The notes under the pieces were generated by a model. That model saw only the letters and a list, made by a program, of their open reading frames with translations. It was not told the origin of the DNA and ran no database searches. DNA of 64,000 nucleotides from Rotaria socialis (taxonomy: Eukaryota; Rotifera; Eurotatoria; Philodinida; Philodinidae), in the NCBI GenBank assembly GCA_905331475.1, contig CAJNYU010002478.1, positions 248,001 to 312,000 on the forward strand, given 5' to 3'. Position numbers and translations under genes: made by a program. This document shows, piece after piece, positions 35,334 to 49,250 of this stretch; the first letter of the stretch is position 1, and each line of letters starts with the position of its first letter.

Positions 35334-38300
35334 GACAACATGCATGTCATGTTGATGTCATCATTTCGATATTGATATTATTTAATAAAAGAAATAGCAG
35401 TCAAACTAATCAAATAGAAAATGAAAAAAAACATCATTTGATGTTCTAATAAAACTTATCTAATGTCCAGACATTTTCTCATATTTAATAGTTATCTGTA
35501 CACGTTGACAACCATCAATAATAGACAAAATGTAAACGAAATGATATGGACATATTACGTAAAACGAAATAAACATGAAGCATACTTAGATGATGATCAT
35601 CATTGCAAGATGTATGCATATAAGCGTACGTGTTCACTGATTGTATAAACAAATATTATGGTTAAGTTGTTTGATGTGTTTCACGATGAATGAGAATAGA
35701 ATTCTAAGGTATTTATGTGCATATGAGACGATATCAGATTTTCATGATGTAATCTTATAAATCTTCGTCATTTTATATTAATATACTCATGTTCTATTCT
35801 CTATACAAAGACATTGAGACTGAACAGAACAATCTTTTTATTATACCAGAAGAGAGAAAGCTCTGTCTGTTCTTTTATTTTCTTCTTCTGCTTCTTCTCC
35901 CTTTCATCGATAACGTGAAAACGACAGAACAAGGCGTTTTGTAATAATTTTTATCATCTTTCTTTTTTTCTATCGTTATTCTTTACACATACATTTATTA
36001 ATTTGTACCTTATTTCTCTTTCTTTCTTACAAACACATGAAGGGCTTCTTTGTTCAAGTGTACGATATAGTAGCTTACGTAAGGATACACTTAAATTTCA
36101 TTGTCGGTTGGTGATCAACCACAGAAAGACCTTGTGTGATCACAATATATAAGAGCATTTGTCCATCCGTCATAGTCGTCATACAACTGTTCATTTATAT
36201 ATATATATATATATACGTTAATATTTCAATCTTATTCGACATAAGTATTAAAATCAATAAGTGTGAACAACAAACATCTGTCTGTTTAAAGTAAAGAGCG
36301 AAATGGTTACTATTCTGATTGAGGTGCACTTACCGAAGTGAACCATTCGACAAGTCGTTCAATTAGACCATGCACATCACATTCAAAGCAACTCAAAGAG
36401 AAAAAGACTAATCGACATTCCTCTGCAAATATAAAAAATGAGAATGATGTAATGCATACATTAAACAAGTGCGTTATTGAAAAATAATTAGCGATAGTAT
36501 GTATGCAACATGTTACCATAAACATTGTGGCCTCTGAGGTATCACACACCTACGATACTGAAGTTTAGATATAATTGGCTTGTCTCTACTTCTATCCACT
36601 AATGTTGCTCATGTTGCATAGCAAACATCATAATTCTTTTTGGTCTTAATCACACGCGATGATTTTAGTTTTTTTTTCTAACTAAAGAAAGAAAAATGCT
36701 ACTAGCTACTTAGTATTAGGTCTCGTCGCTAGTCATTTAGGTGACAACGATTCAAGGTAAACTAGAATTGAATAAATAAATAATATAGTGTGGCTGAAAA
36801 AAAAACATGATAAAATCAATGCGTTAGAAATATAGACGTCTAATAATGAAAAAAAATAAAGTCATAGTAGGTTGTTATATGTCCAATATCAATATGTGCT
36901 AATTGATTGTGCAATCGTAGAATAGATGAAATCAATCACTAATTCAATAATAATACTAACACATTAGAGCTGAAATATTTTTTTTATGAAAAGAACATTA
37001 TGTGTCAATGGAAATGAGCTATTGTGCTAATTAAGAGGATTCCATTCTGTTTTCTTATTGGAGCTCATGATAAAATCTTGTTAACCTTGAATAAACCGCC
37101 GGAATAAGAAATAAGACGAAGATCATTAGTAGACATAATCATCGACGACCAACATGCACACATAAAAACTCTTATTAGTAGTTCTCGTTTCAATGAATAT
37201 ATCTATATGTGTATCGAGTCTGATAGTTGTAGTAGGACTACTCAATGATTACAATTAGACATGAGCAACCAATCATGTGTATGTTCAGTCTGTACTCACT
37301 ATTTTTGCTGATCTTTGCCTATTAACTATAAGAGCATCAATACATGGGCATACTTTTCGTGATAAAATTAGTCGGTATTCGAGATGCAATTGATCTTATA
37401 TGTATCCTACCAAGAAATTAAAGAAAAGAAGTCTTATTGATACAGAGAGTGCATTGAAAATTGAGTCGTGTCTGGACAATTATAATAAGGGTGGCCATTT
37501 GTGTATACAGATGAACTAGAATGAAATCAGTGACGTTGCTATTTCATAATCATTAAAAAAAAGGAACAGCAGACACCAACAATGCATAAATCGTGATTCT
37601 ACTATTGGATGTTTCTAATTCGGTTGCTTTAGTTTTAGTTAAAAAAAGCTTGTCATTACGTTTTCAATTGAGATTCTTATAACAAATATGTCAGCCATAG
37701 TAAAAATTAGAACTTAGAAATAGAAAGTATATTTATGCAAAACAATTGACTACTTATTTCAATAATAATGATATGAAATAAATGTGAATAGTTCGTACGT
37801 AAGTAGTTCACGTATTTTGATCGAGATAGATGAAAAATGATTTAAGATTATTCTTAAATTACTTTTACTCAGTGGCTAGACAATAAATATTGATTGTGTA
37901 TCTATTTAAGTGAACAGTTTAATCCATCATAGACTGATTGAATGTTTATTATATTTGATGAATTCTAACATATTTTCAATCCTATTGAGATATATAAATG
38001 ACCTTTAGGATTGTACATACACAGCATGTGAATGAATGTGTGATGTCAAATTATGATACACTGGTGTTGTTATCCTATAAATATATGCATATGTGTGTTA
38101 ACGAGACTTTATCTTATGAAAAGAGTTAATTAATGAAAATACCAAGTAACAAGTATATAGTATACGATCGACAATTACTTCGTATAAAAACATAAATAAT
38201 ATGTTCGTCATCTTGATACTTATTTCAGACGAGTCCTTCTGTGCAAAACAATGTATTGTCAAAGTATAGACACTGAACGAAAGTGAATTGGGCATGTTGA

Positions 38301-40721
38301 AGAAGTCTTGTATACAGACGAAGTCGAGTGATTTTTTAATCATATTTGAAGTCGAGCAGCGAATAAAGGTCAATACTAGATGAGGACTTGATATAAACGA
38401 TAGAAAAAAGAAAATTCCGTTGACCGGAAATATAAACAAGACTCAATGAGTGGGTAAGTATACGTATAGATTTATTTCATGTGACGATAGACAAAATGAC
38501 ACTAGCTTTGAACCAAAGTGTTCTTGTAATACTATACATAGTCAATATCTGTGACATAAAACGAGAATAAAAGAAGATGGATTTGACAATGAATAAACTA
38601 TCTAAAAGGAAATTAATCTATTTCATGATGGTGAAAATAAAAAAAATTTTATTTCATGGAAGTTGATTGAAAACAAATTGTATTTTATTTTCAAAAGTTA
38701 TTTTCAATATAAATCTTTTGATTTTACTATTTTAAAATGTATAAATCAAGTAGAACATATGAACGAATATTGAACAGATTTTGAAAGAATGTCTTTTTTT
38801 CTTTTTTTCTTTTGTTATATTAAATTACACAAAAGTAAAACATGATACGAGGAAATTTTTTTCTCTTACTCTACATTGAAATAAAATTCTTACCCTAATT
38901 TGAAACTATAGTATAGATTAATATGGGATATGATTGATCTGTAGTCTCTATTGTACATTAATTTTCTTACTCGCAATCTACCCTTGACGATAGAATTACT
39001 ATGCACAAATCCTATGCAAATCATACATTTCTATATAAGTAGGCAGAAATTTGGAAAAGCTTGTTTTAACATTGTGAAACTATTCATTTTTCTTCAGACA
39101 ACGCGTATCTACCATTGTTTTAATCAGCGGAAATGGTTCACAACCAAGGGATGGAGGTGATATTTTCGATCGCCGACTCTAATTTGGAGTACGATCACCT
39201 CGCGTTTCCGTCTTTATTCGTAATGACGGTTTCAATTTGAGTATTGAAACGTGTTTTTTTGAAATTTTTGTTTTCTTGGGTATCTTTCGAAATAATTGCT
39301 TTGTCGTCTAAGAAATTTTTGAGTTGTACAGTATATAACTTTAATTTTTCGCTACTTTGTATAAGATACTCATCGAGCATCAATAGATGACATCAACAAT
39401 TTCTTTATCAAATCACGCTCAGTTCCCTCAAAGTAACACTTTTCACTGTAATCAGATGCTAAAATCTAGTGATAACTGTCTTTCTTAATTCTAAGATCTT
39501 CATTTCTGTAGTGTATTCTTAGAATTTCAGTTAAATTCTAAAATTTCAGTGGAATTTTCGGAATATTTATTAACATAAGAAAATGTATCATGACATCATC
39601 AAATATGATTACATCAGTATTACAATAGTCCTTCAATTTAATGTCGATCGGTTTGAACGAATAAAATTGAAATTTAAGAAATATTTTCAACTATTAAAAT
39701 TGATTTAGAAAAAATCATTAATGTTTTGAAAATCTTTAGTAACTTAGTTCATAAATAGTTTAGTAACAACTAGTTAAAATTAAATTTTCAAGATAGTAGT
39801 ATTTTTTTCCAAAGCAATAAAAATGTGCCAGCGAAATGAATTGTAATATTATTAAGATTTTCAGATGATTATCCGTCTACGGATTACTATTTGGTATGTT
39901 TTCGATACATACACATGCAATACTAGCTTTTTCGTTGCACTGAAAAGAATATCTATTTACTTCATATTAATTAGAATTGAGATTAAAACGTAGAAGACAT
40001 GGATAAACTCACCTTTTTTTTTAGATATATCTTGATCTTTTTATAAAAACATATAATGTTTGTTCTCGAAATTTGGATGATTTTCCGCTTAAAAAATAAA
40101 TTGATTTTTTAAAACAATCGAAAAATATTTTTACTTTTCACTTTTTTTGCCGATCGAGCATCTCAAAATTTTCGTTTATTGCAGCCAACTATTGATCTTA
40201 ATTTAAGAGATTATATGAAGTTGTACAGCGTGACAGAACTTGTTTTACTTATTCAGCTTCTTTGTTATTATATAAATGTGCACTTCTATAAACAAATAAT
40301 CATTTTTTCATGGTTGTCGAAAGTATCAAACTTGTCACCTTTTCTTTTTTCTTCGCAAACAAAGTAAGAGTTTAAGAAAAAGAGCTCTGGCAAATTCTAC
40401 AATCTGAGTTGCATGTTTAAAAATAATTAATATATAAATTATAAGTTAAAGTAAAAGGTTTCCAGTGAATAAATAAGCAATTATTGACCTTTTTTGTTTA
40501 AGAATCCTCACTTCAAAAGATCATGACCTAATAACACAAAAAACTGAAAGTGGTATGTGACTTTAATATATGTAGTCTACGATTTAATTTTTCTTAGACA
40601 AAATTTAATGAATTTCTTGTTCTCAATCTTTTAGAATTTCATATTTTATTATTCTAACGAATAAAATGAAGTATGTTCATGATAGTGTCCTTTTTTTACG
40701 GCGTTTTCTTGATATAACGAA
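35334..40721. other. Gene-poor region
   Basis: More than 5 kb with no exon I can defend. A TA run lies at about 36197-36215. One exon-like minus-strand stretch (36337-36426, acceptor TTTGCAG, donor GTAAGT, open as EECRLVFFSLSCFECD...) has good splice sites but no partner exons; it may be an upstream untranslated exon of the discoidin receptor. Nothing else recognised. Confidence 0.4.
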
Positions 40722-40837
40722 TTTGGCGGAAAAGGTCGAATAGGAAAATGTAGAAAAAAAAGAAGGAAAATGACGAAAATTTGTCGACTTTCTCCTTCTT
40801 TTTTTCTACATTTTCCTTTTCGTCCTTTTCCACCAAA
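40722..40837. mobile_element. 116-bp foldback element
   Basis: The arms 40722-40767 and 40793-40837 are inverted copies with about four differences (outer end TTTGGYGGAAAAGG), leaving a 25-base loop. Single-stranded, it would form a long hairpin. It is too small to encode anything. It could be a tiny MITE or a hairpin RNA locus; no target duplication is clear. Confidence 0.6.
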
Positions 40838-41108
40838 CCAGATATAACAACAGTCCAAAGTTCATAAAGGTCTCCTTTTCCGGTACATAGTCTTATTGCA
40901 TAGAATTGAAACATCATATTCAAATTTCGTATGAATTGAAGCGAATCATCTTATAAATAATATAAATCACAATAAAAATCAAGAAAGGTGATACTCTTGT
41001 ATTTCAACTTCATGATCTTCGATATGGCCTAATTGATTTCCATAGATTTAGTTTTAATATGAAAGAACTTTTAAAAATTGACATGAATACGCTCAATCGA
41101 AATCTTAA

Positions 41109-41115
41109 CTCTCTG

Positions 41116-41164
<49 letters not shown>

Positions 41165-41165
41165 G
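41109..41165. repeat. (TC)n(TA)n compound microsatellite
   Basis: About 18 TC units run directly into about 10 TA units. Confidence 0.9.
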
Positions 41166-42096
41166 AAGTACTGTGTAATATGAATACATCTGCATACTTT
41201 TGAAAATATAAATAAGGCTGATAACATATTTTTATTACTCTACCTGTTATAAATACTATTTATCGGCAAATATTACGTATTTATGACGTTAAAATTCCTA
41301 TTGTTTGTTAATTTATGATCGGTCATGCCCACGATTGATTGGAATTATATGGAAACCTGATATTTACTATCAAGTTGAAGTATTATATACAGTAGATTCG
41401 TTAGAATATTTTTTTTCTTTCTAGATTTATTATTTATTTTAGAAAGGAAAAGTCTTCCTTTTTGTCCTGTTCATTTACTTCATAATTTGATATATTTGCA
41501 ATGAAAAGTTTTAATACGTTAAAAATTTAGTTTGTATTAGTCTTCTTGCACTTGCAGTTCTTCTACATAGCTCAAGGCTGAACAACGTGCAAAAGACAAC
41601 GATCAATTATAATACGAATTAAAGAACATTCTTCTATCTTTCTTAATTTTGTGTTGATATTGATCGATATACAATGTAATCTCATTATTTTCGAAATATT
41701 AGGAAATAAAGCATAACTGAACATGAACAACAATATACAGTATGATCATTTATTGACAAATCAAAAAAAAAAGCATATGCAGAACGAATAATATACAAAA
41801 TTCTTCTTTCTCCTCTTAATCCAAAAAAAGTGATGAGGTACAACTAAAATCATCAGATTATATTTTCATATAATTTAAACGGACAATAAACAATTTGCAC
41901 AATACAATCGATAGTTAAGTCAGATTATGTACAAAAAGAAAACGAAAATAACATTGAATTTTTTTTTATTGAAAGGAGTATGCACTGTTTATTCTACAGA
42001 AATATGCATAAGTGCAAACCAATGAGAATCACCGAGAAAGAGAGTTAGAGCAGACTAGTGTATTCAATAATAATAAAAAACAAAGGTTCCTTTTTT
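41166..42096. other. Intergenic, 3' flank of the Scm gene
   Basis: AT-rich sequence downstream of the Scm stop codon. No gene or repeat recognised. Confidence 0.4.
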
Positions 42097-45000
42097 TTAG
42101 TTTTTCTTTAATTTTTCAATATGATTAATAATTTTTAGTGATGGACCTAGTTTTAAACCCATATGTCGCATTAGTGTATCAGTTGTTAAAAGAAGAAGAG
42201 CTTTTCCGTCGATTTCCTATAGAAATAAATTAGAAAAAGACTGTTTACGTTTTGTATTAAATGAAAATGACAAAAACTACTTCTTGAAGAAAACGAGAAG
42301 CAAGATTCTCGAATGCTGGATCAATGCCTCTAACGAATGCGGCGACATCCACTGGTGTAAATCTTTCAGGACGACGAGATATTACATTTAATGGTGTAAC
42401 TAATAAAAGAAAATGAATATCTAATCTTATTATTGAAAAAGATATTTACCACAATTTTGAACATTAGTATTTATTATTTTTGGATTATTCGACGGATGAG
42501 AATTTAACAAAGGTTCTAAATATAATCATTTATAACATCAATCAAAAGTAATAGTGTCATATATTTAATAAATTAAGTCTGCAGGATATTATTTCATCTG
42601 TAGTACAAGTATGATATGATTAGATATTCAAAATGAATCCTTTCTATCTTTGATTTTCTGACTATGAGATATGAAAAATATGAATCTATTGCTAATGTAA
42701 AAACATCTGGGAGTGTTAAAATAGTTATTCTAACTCTAACTATGGTCTTGAATGTGCAATGTTGAGATTAGAAAAATCCTAAACCGATCTAGATACAAGT
42801 TTCGTTACGATAAAGATATCACTTGTTTTTACTAAACATTTGCTCCTTTATCTGACCTCTTCAATTTAATTACAACTTTGAATTTAGACATGAAATTTTG
42901 TCTACATAATCAGATTAGGTCACTAATAAAGTTTTTAGATGCTCGAATAAGTTTTATCATAGATATAGCATCACTGAACTAATACAATCATCCTTTGTAC
43001 TTTTATTTACTCATGTGTTTTCATTGAAACGACATACACATTCATATCATTCGATAAAATCGATTTTAAAGAATACAACTACAGATTAGAAATTTTAGCA
43101 TTCTAGATTCTACGATGAAATACATTTGCTGATAAGATTAAATCTATTTACATATGTTATATTGAGCTTAAGTTAGTGCATGTGATAGTACAAAGCACAA
43201 ATATTAGAGTTTTGCCATGTGTATTCTGTATTCACAAGAATATAATGTATTGAAGTATATTTCGCGTATGGTTGATGACTTTTGAACATTGAAAAAAAAG
43301 AATCATTAGAGATATTTGATAGATAGCTACGATCAAATGAATTCTCATTTTATGGACAATAACTGTTAATATTTTCAGTAGAATACATTTGATACATGCA
43401 GTTCTTCGACATCAATATGTTAAAAGATAGATATATTTTGTATAATAGCTTGCAAAAAAATATATCTCAAACATCATTGATTCAAAAATTGTGAAATTCA
43501 GTAGATGAATTATATTTGCGCATTTGATTTTCCTAGTGCAGTAGTATACTGTAGAAAGGTGATATCTCAACTAGATTTTTAAAAGTTTCTTGGCACTTCG
43601 AGAGGTTTACTTGTAAATAGTTTAATCCTCACGTCATAACTTTTCAGTCTTAATTTCTTTTGAGAAAAAACAATTAAAATCCTTTCAATTTCAGATTATA
43701 AGTTAAGTTGATTAGTATTTACTTGTATCATGCACCGATTTTTCAATAGAACTTGATCGTGGAACTTTTCCATTCTGTAGAAATGTTTTATTTTCTAGAA
43801 TAAAAACATAGATCTAACATAAAATTCTTTGAAATATTTACCCGAATTTATTTCTGCACTTTTACGTTTGACATTTTGATTTACTAATGGTGAAAGTTCT
43901 TTCTTATCTAAAGACAAAGGAAATATTCATTTTAAAATACAATGAAAAAAGTAAAAACATACCAGGTGATAGGGATGAATCAAGAAACGATGACGATGAA
44001 CCATTACCTAATCAGAATAAATATTGATTCATTTTGTTAAAACAATACAATTCTTACTATGATTCATAGTTGAATGTGGTAGTGTTGATATAAATAAATC
44101 ATTTCCAGCTAATATGCCATTTTGAAATAAACGAATAATATCCCAAAATTCTTCTTCATTTTCAATGTATGGAATATTTACTATAGTGCCATTCTCCACT
44201 AAATAGACAAAGAATAAAAGTTAAATAAATAAAATTTCTTTTTATTTCGAAATAAAATAGTTTCAAATGTAATTACATTTAATCGGCGTAGAGGACTTCT
44301 TTTTATCATTATTTGTCACAGGAAATAAATCAAGTATGCGATTGATAAAGGATGTTGGTTGAAATGAACATTTAATACATGAATCAAAAATTGTTTTTAA
44401 AACTGAGTAACATTCACCTGGACCAAATATCGATGGCATTGAGGAATGAAATCGTGGAGGATTTAATAACATTCCTCCATTATCACCAATATAATTCCAA
44501 TAAACAGTTACTTAAAAAGAAAAGAATAAACATTTTCAAAACTGTATTAAAACGAATTCTAGTTGATCGTTTTTTGTTTGAAATATTAATGGAAGAACTA
44601 AATCAACTGTTTTATCTATCTTAACAGAAATCAGTTTCTGCTTGAAGTTTTTAATTTTTTCAGAAGAAAACGTTAACTGAAAATCTTACTTTTTTATCAT
44701 TCTCATTGAGACCTGTTGTTTCATATATCTTTCAATTATTTCGAGTATATAATAACAGAACGCAAACATTTATCGCTATTAATTTGTACTATTCATGTAC
44801 TACCAATCAATTTAGTGTAATATATCTACAGTAGTACCATTCTTCACCTACTCAATAGGTAAATATAAACACAATAAAGACATATTATGATAGAAACTTA
44901 GTCTCTCAGATACAATGAAAAAATGCATTCGAGAAGTCTGTCTCCATAACTCACTAACTATACGAATAAAACTCTCCATTTTTACTGATAGTTCCTGTTC

Positions 45001-46565
45001 CTTTTAATATTGATAAAAGATCTAAAATTTAGACCTAGTTCGGATTCAGAAGAATATTATTCCACGAATTCAGATAAAACTAAACCATTGAATATAAACA
45101 AATGTGCGCATCTAATATTATTCTCGAATTAGATCTGCGGTGGATTCATCCAGAATAGTTACATCAAATCCTAGACGTCTAATTCACTAGCATGGCATTC
45201 ATTTTTAGTCGCCGTTTTATTGAAATAAGGACCAAGAAAGTCTACTATGAAACATATTTAAAGGCTAATGCTAGTCAAAGGAAATTTTTCAACTATCCAA
45301 CTCAATTCTTACCAATAGGCTGTTCTTTTTTAATATTTTTTGTTTGAACGTCATGAAAATCCATTGAACTTTTATGTTCATTTTTGTTTGGCGATATTTT
45401 AATTGAGTTTTTCTTCGATACTAAATTATTATTCTTTTCATCCATCGTTGTTGGTGAATACGATGAATCATCTGATGATGGCGAAATAACTGTTTTCTTA
45501 TTTTTTGCTTGTTGCTGTCGGATATTTCCAGTCTGTTTATTTGGAGTTATCGGTAATGATTTTGTCGATGTACGAGAAAGAGCTAAACAAAACAATACTT
45601 ATATTATTTTCTCTTGTCAATTGATTAAAACAAAAATACATACGATTTCCACCGACTTTAGCTATGCGAATTCCTACGGATTTACACCAGCCAACACGAA
45701 AAATATCCCTTGATGAATAATCAACTTTAAAATTATTGGACGAACTCCAACCATCTAATGATAATACAATTCGATAATCACCATGCATGACATTATTTAC
45801 AGTAGCTGGACATATTAATTCTGGATGTTTTGGATCAACAGCCTCTAATTTCTGTCCTTTTTTGAAAAGATTTTTTTCAGGTTTGGGTGGTGCCTATTAG
45901 TTATATCATTCCATTATATTAATTGCTCTATTTTCAATTCATTCTTACCGATTTAAAGCAAGATGCATTAGCGAAGGGTCCATTTTTAACATTTTTTTCA
46001 AAATATTTCGCCCATCGAGTTGAATTTTGTTGAAAACCAAGTGGAGGTACAATTTGTCCACCCTAAATATGAAGGATAATAATAAAAATATTTTTCTATT
46101 AAATTCTCTTACATATTTTGCTGTTGTTCCATAACATCGAATATCGGTTGAATCAACAAGTCGCCAAAAATCATTTCGATCATCCGTACCATCTAAACGT
46201 ATGCGTATCCTTGGTCCGTCTTTATCAACAATTGTGCCAATACACCATGAATCTTGATTTCTTGGATCAATGGTTTCAAGTTTGTCTCCCATAGAAAAAT
46301 CATTTTTCGGCGGAATTAAAGACTTCAGTGAAAAATTCAGTAATTAATTAATTAATTAATCAAAGTATGTACCTGTCGAAAATTGCAAGCTGGTGCAGCT
46401 TCACTACTCGTTTCAATTAAATAGGTGTCCCAATCATGTTCTAGTAACAAAAAATAATTTAAACTACGGCTAACAACAAATCAATCAATTATTTTCTTGT
46501 ATACCTTCATCTTGTGGCGAATCATCTTGAGTTACAGACATTTTTCTTTCAGATAAACTCATCAT
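42097..46565 (-). CDS. Scm: Polycomb group protein Scm (MBT-MBT-SLED-SAM)
   Basis: A 611-residue Sex-comb-on-midleg homologue; in animals Scm links PRC1 to chromatin. Fourteen exons: 46565-46505, 46440-46373, 46322-46113, 46062-45949, 45893-45644, 45582-45313, 44510-44277, 44198-44058, 44007-43963, 43907-43842, 43794-43723, 42515-42450, 42399-42281, 42216-42097; the total is divisible by three. MBT1 about residues 22-125 (WDTYLIETSSEAAPACNF; FWRLVDSTDIRCYG). MBT2 about 125-235 (GFQQNSTRWAKYFEK; GWSSSNNFKVDYSSRDIF). Lysine/serine-rich linker to 325. SLED about 325-400 (VTVYWNYIGDNGGMLL; FGPGECYSVLKTIFDSCI). Low-complexity linker. SAM about 540-611 (FTPVDVAAFVRGIDPAF; EIDGKALLLLTTDTLM; MGLKLGPSLKI). 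There is no zinc finger before MBT1, unlike Drosophila Scm. The start is MM at 46565; a second acceptor-like TTATTTTAG lies 8 bases upstream. Confidence 0.93.
42516..43722 (-). other. 1.2-kb intron of the Scm gene
   Basis: The longest intron of the gene, between two short exons of the linker. AT-rich, no nested gene or repeat detected. An unseen small exon is possible, but the reading frame is already continuous. Confidence 0.6.
44511..45312 (-). other. 0.8-kb intron of the Scm gene
   Basis: Separates the linker exon from the SLED exon. No further feature seen. Phase 1 on both sides. Confidence 0.6.
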
Positions 46566-48985
46566 TAATACATCTAAAATAATGAAACTTGTGAGACTGA
46601 AGAGAAAAATTGATGCGTTTTTTTTCTCTTTTTGTCTCGATTCATTGACAAGAGAGAGCAGAAGAAGAAAGAAAGAATGAGTAATAACAACGTAATTTTT
46701 CAACCAATGATTTTATAGAAAGTTAAATAGATGGCAGTCATAAAAAGGTTCACCCAAGATTTAACACAGTAGCAATAAAGCTTCGCAAGAATTACCGTGA
46801 ACTAACAAGATTAGTTATAATCGAGGGTATATGACTATATATCTGTTCATATCTCTGCTCTCCGTTTTCATTTTTCTACAAAATATGTTTTTTTACTCTT
46901 TATTTTTTGATATTTTTCGTATTCTTTATGCATGAATAATCTTACATTGGTGCATCAAGTCAGTCTCTGGATCAAGAAGGACTCTGCTTCCATCACAGTT
47001 TGATTTCATTTGAAACTTTCTAAAAGACTCATAAAATACGCAAAAGCTCTTTTAGAAAAGTATATTCTATCTTCTTTACGAAGTTATTCATGAATAAATA
47101 ATAAAGCGATTGGGAGCAACTTCAATCATACATAAGTAAAGATTATTGTTTGTATTTGGTAAAAGAGTTCTTATAATTAGATATTTATGAGATCAAAACT
47201 TGATAACGCTGGGGTCGATTTAATCCTGCTATATCTGATATTGTCCAAGTTTTCAGTTCTGCTTTGAATAAATAAACTGATCTCAAATTCATTTGCAATA
47301 AGTCTATTAGAGTTAGAAAATAAAAAATTATCCTAGCCGAAGTTCGAATCGTGCAGTTGAAATTTTTGAAATGAAGACGTGGACTCTGCAGATCTCTACG
47401 GTAGGATTGAGCTATATTGGTCAGTTGGTACTTCACTGCCGTAGTGACATAAACCATCTTGAATCACGGTTGAACTTACCATTCAATTTACTTTCAGATG
47501 TCTACAATGAAATATTATTTTTAATCAACATTTAGAAATTTATAAACAATAGTAATCAATAGCGATAACAAAATCAAATAAAAACCATTCATTATTGAAA
47601 GAACTCAAACAACTATTAACATTTATTTCACTACTACTACTAGATTGTTTTCCAATTTTGAATTGTTTATTGTTCGTTTCACTTAGATAAAAAGAGATTC
47701 GAGGCACACTTTATCATTCCTATATATTCCATACCATTTTCTATACTTGATAAACATACTTTTTATTTAACACGTCGCCATTGATTTTTAAGATGAGTAT
47801 CTATACTATCATATCGTTTTTCGATAAATTTGTTGTGCAAGAGGATGAAATGAAAAACATAATGAAAATACTACATATTATTGTTTCAAAACTACTTATA
47901 TACAACGTTGATAACAGTTTAATGAATTATTTTACTTTTCCTAATTTACTTTCTTTGATAGTTGCAAAAGTCTAGGATGGAATTGTTTTATGAACCATTG
48001 TCGCAGATTGTTTTGTATCAGATATTTCTTGGTGTTAAATCCTTGAATGTTTTTCTTGTTTTGAGTTGAATCTCATTTTTATTATTTGATACACATTTAT
48101 TTTCATGTACTAGCGTACAATAAGCTTATGGTAATTGTCTTTTATCAGTTGATGATCAAATCAAATGGGAAAATCAAATGTGATTACTCGTGCTTGTAAA
48201 ATGAACGTCCGCTTCTTAAGTGAATAGTATTTAATCGATCCTTCAGATGAAAGAATTAACATTGAATTATGATATAGAATAATGCCATATTAGTACTTAA
48301 ATCTTTTTAAATTTTGAATTTTATGAGAAAATAACATACCTATTTGTAAATATAAGTAAATAAAAACTGGCCGTATGACGATTAATAGCTATGATACAAG
48401 GTAAAAAGAAAAAGGTCGAAGATAATTACTCGAGAATAATAAAGTAAAATATAAAGCAATTAGTTAAAAGATTTTCTTCAGGAAATTTTTGATATTATTT
48501 TCATTTTTTGAATGAGAAAGAAGAACACAATTAAATCTGAAAAAATGAACCATTTATCATTTATTGATAATAACATTTATTAGTAAGAGAGCAACGAAGA
48601 ATCAGTATGCTCTCTCTGCCTCTTTTATTGAAACAAAAATAAATGTGATATATATATCTCATTTTAATGATTATTTACTATTAGAAAACTATACGAAAAG
48701 GTTACACTTCTCTTTATTTCGAATTTTATCCAATTCTATTTGCAAATAAAATTTGATATTATCTATATTTGATGTTGAGCAATTAATATTCTAGCGGCAT
48801 AATATTTAGGGTTGATTGTTAGATTAAAAAATGATACACTGAATTCAAAAAGAGAACATTAATTACATTTACACAAAATTGTATCTTTTGATGCCAACAA
48901 GTCCGATTTAGATCTGATTCAGTGAGTAGAACAACCAATTAAACCCACATCGTTTGCTATATCTTGTATGATACGGAATGAAAAC
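46566..48985. other. Intergenic region upstream of Scm
   Basis: Probably holds the Scm promoter and 5'UTR. A minus-strand reading frame 47457-47185 (90 residues from ATG) has no recognisable similarity and is not called. The rest is AT-rich with no further feature. Confidence 0.4.
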
Positions 48986-48997
48986 TAGAGCTTTCAT

Positions 48998-49250
48998 TAC
49001 CCAGGTCGATCAAAGCGGATATCGTTTACGGTCCGTTTTATGAAAGTAAACGGTAGGAAAACGGCATCTTTACGGTAGTAAACTGTCCGTATTTTCCCGT
49101 AGTACTGGATGCAGTAATACGGCCTATATACGACTCGTATATAGGCCGTATTACTGCATCCAGTATCATGGCCGTATACGGTCCGTTTAGATATCGTTTT
49201 TTCACCGTAAACGGCCGTATACTGACCGTATTTCTGGCATGGGATACTTG
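48998..49250. mobile_element. Palindromic element built of ACGGTC/TACGGCC words
   Basis: About 250 bp of GC-richer DNA made of repeated TTTACGGTCCGT and ATACGGCCGTAT words in both orientations. At its centre is a perfect palindrome with 31-bp arms (49103-49133 and 49135-49165) around one base. The ends CCCAGGTCG and CATGGG (reverse CCCATGCCAG) are weakly inverted. It has no coding capacity. It looks like a foldback or MITE; superfamily unknown. Confidence 0.6.

Noticed and set aside
34788..35355. Several plus-strand open frames
   Set aside because: Antisense to discoidin receptor exons and a TA microsatellite; poly-Lys/poly-Ile composition.
38098..38439. 113-codon minus-strand frame with a hydrophobic start
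   Set aside because: Longest frame in the gene desert, but no motif, no supporting upstream or downstream exon, and composition expected from T-rich DNA. A small real gene cannot be fully excluded.
39130..39205. Possible tRNA-like stretch with GATCACCTCG near inverted GAGGTGAT
   Set aside because: The short inverted repeat does not extend to a cloverleaf; no A/B box pair or CCA-side stem.
40649..40923. Two lysine/phenylalanine-rich minus-strand frames
   Set aside because: They read across the 116-bp hairpin; the repeats of KKKE and FFF are its two arms.
47185..47457. 90-codon minus-strand frame beginning MVYVTTAVKYQLTN
   Set aside because: Has an ATG after TTCAAG, but no recognisable domain and no clear transcript structure; left uncalled.
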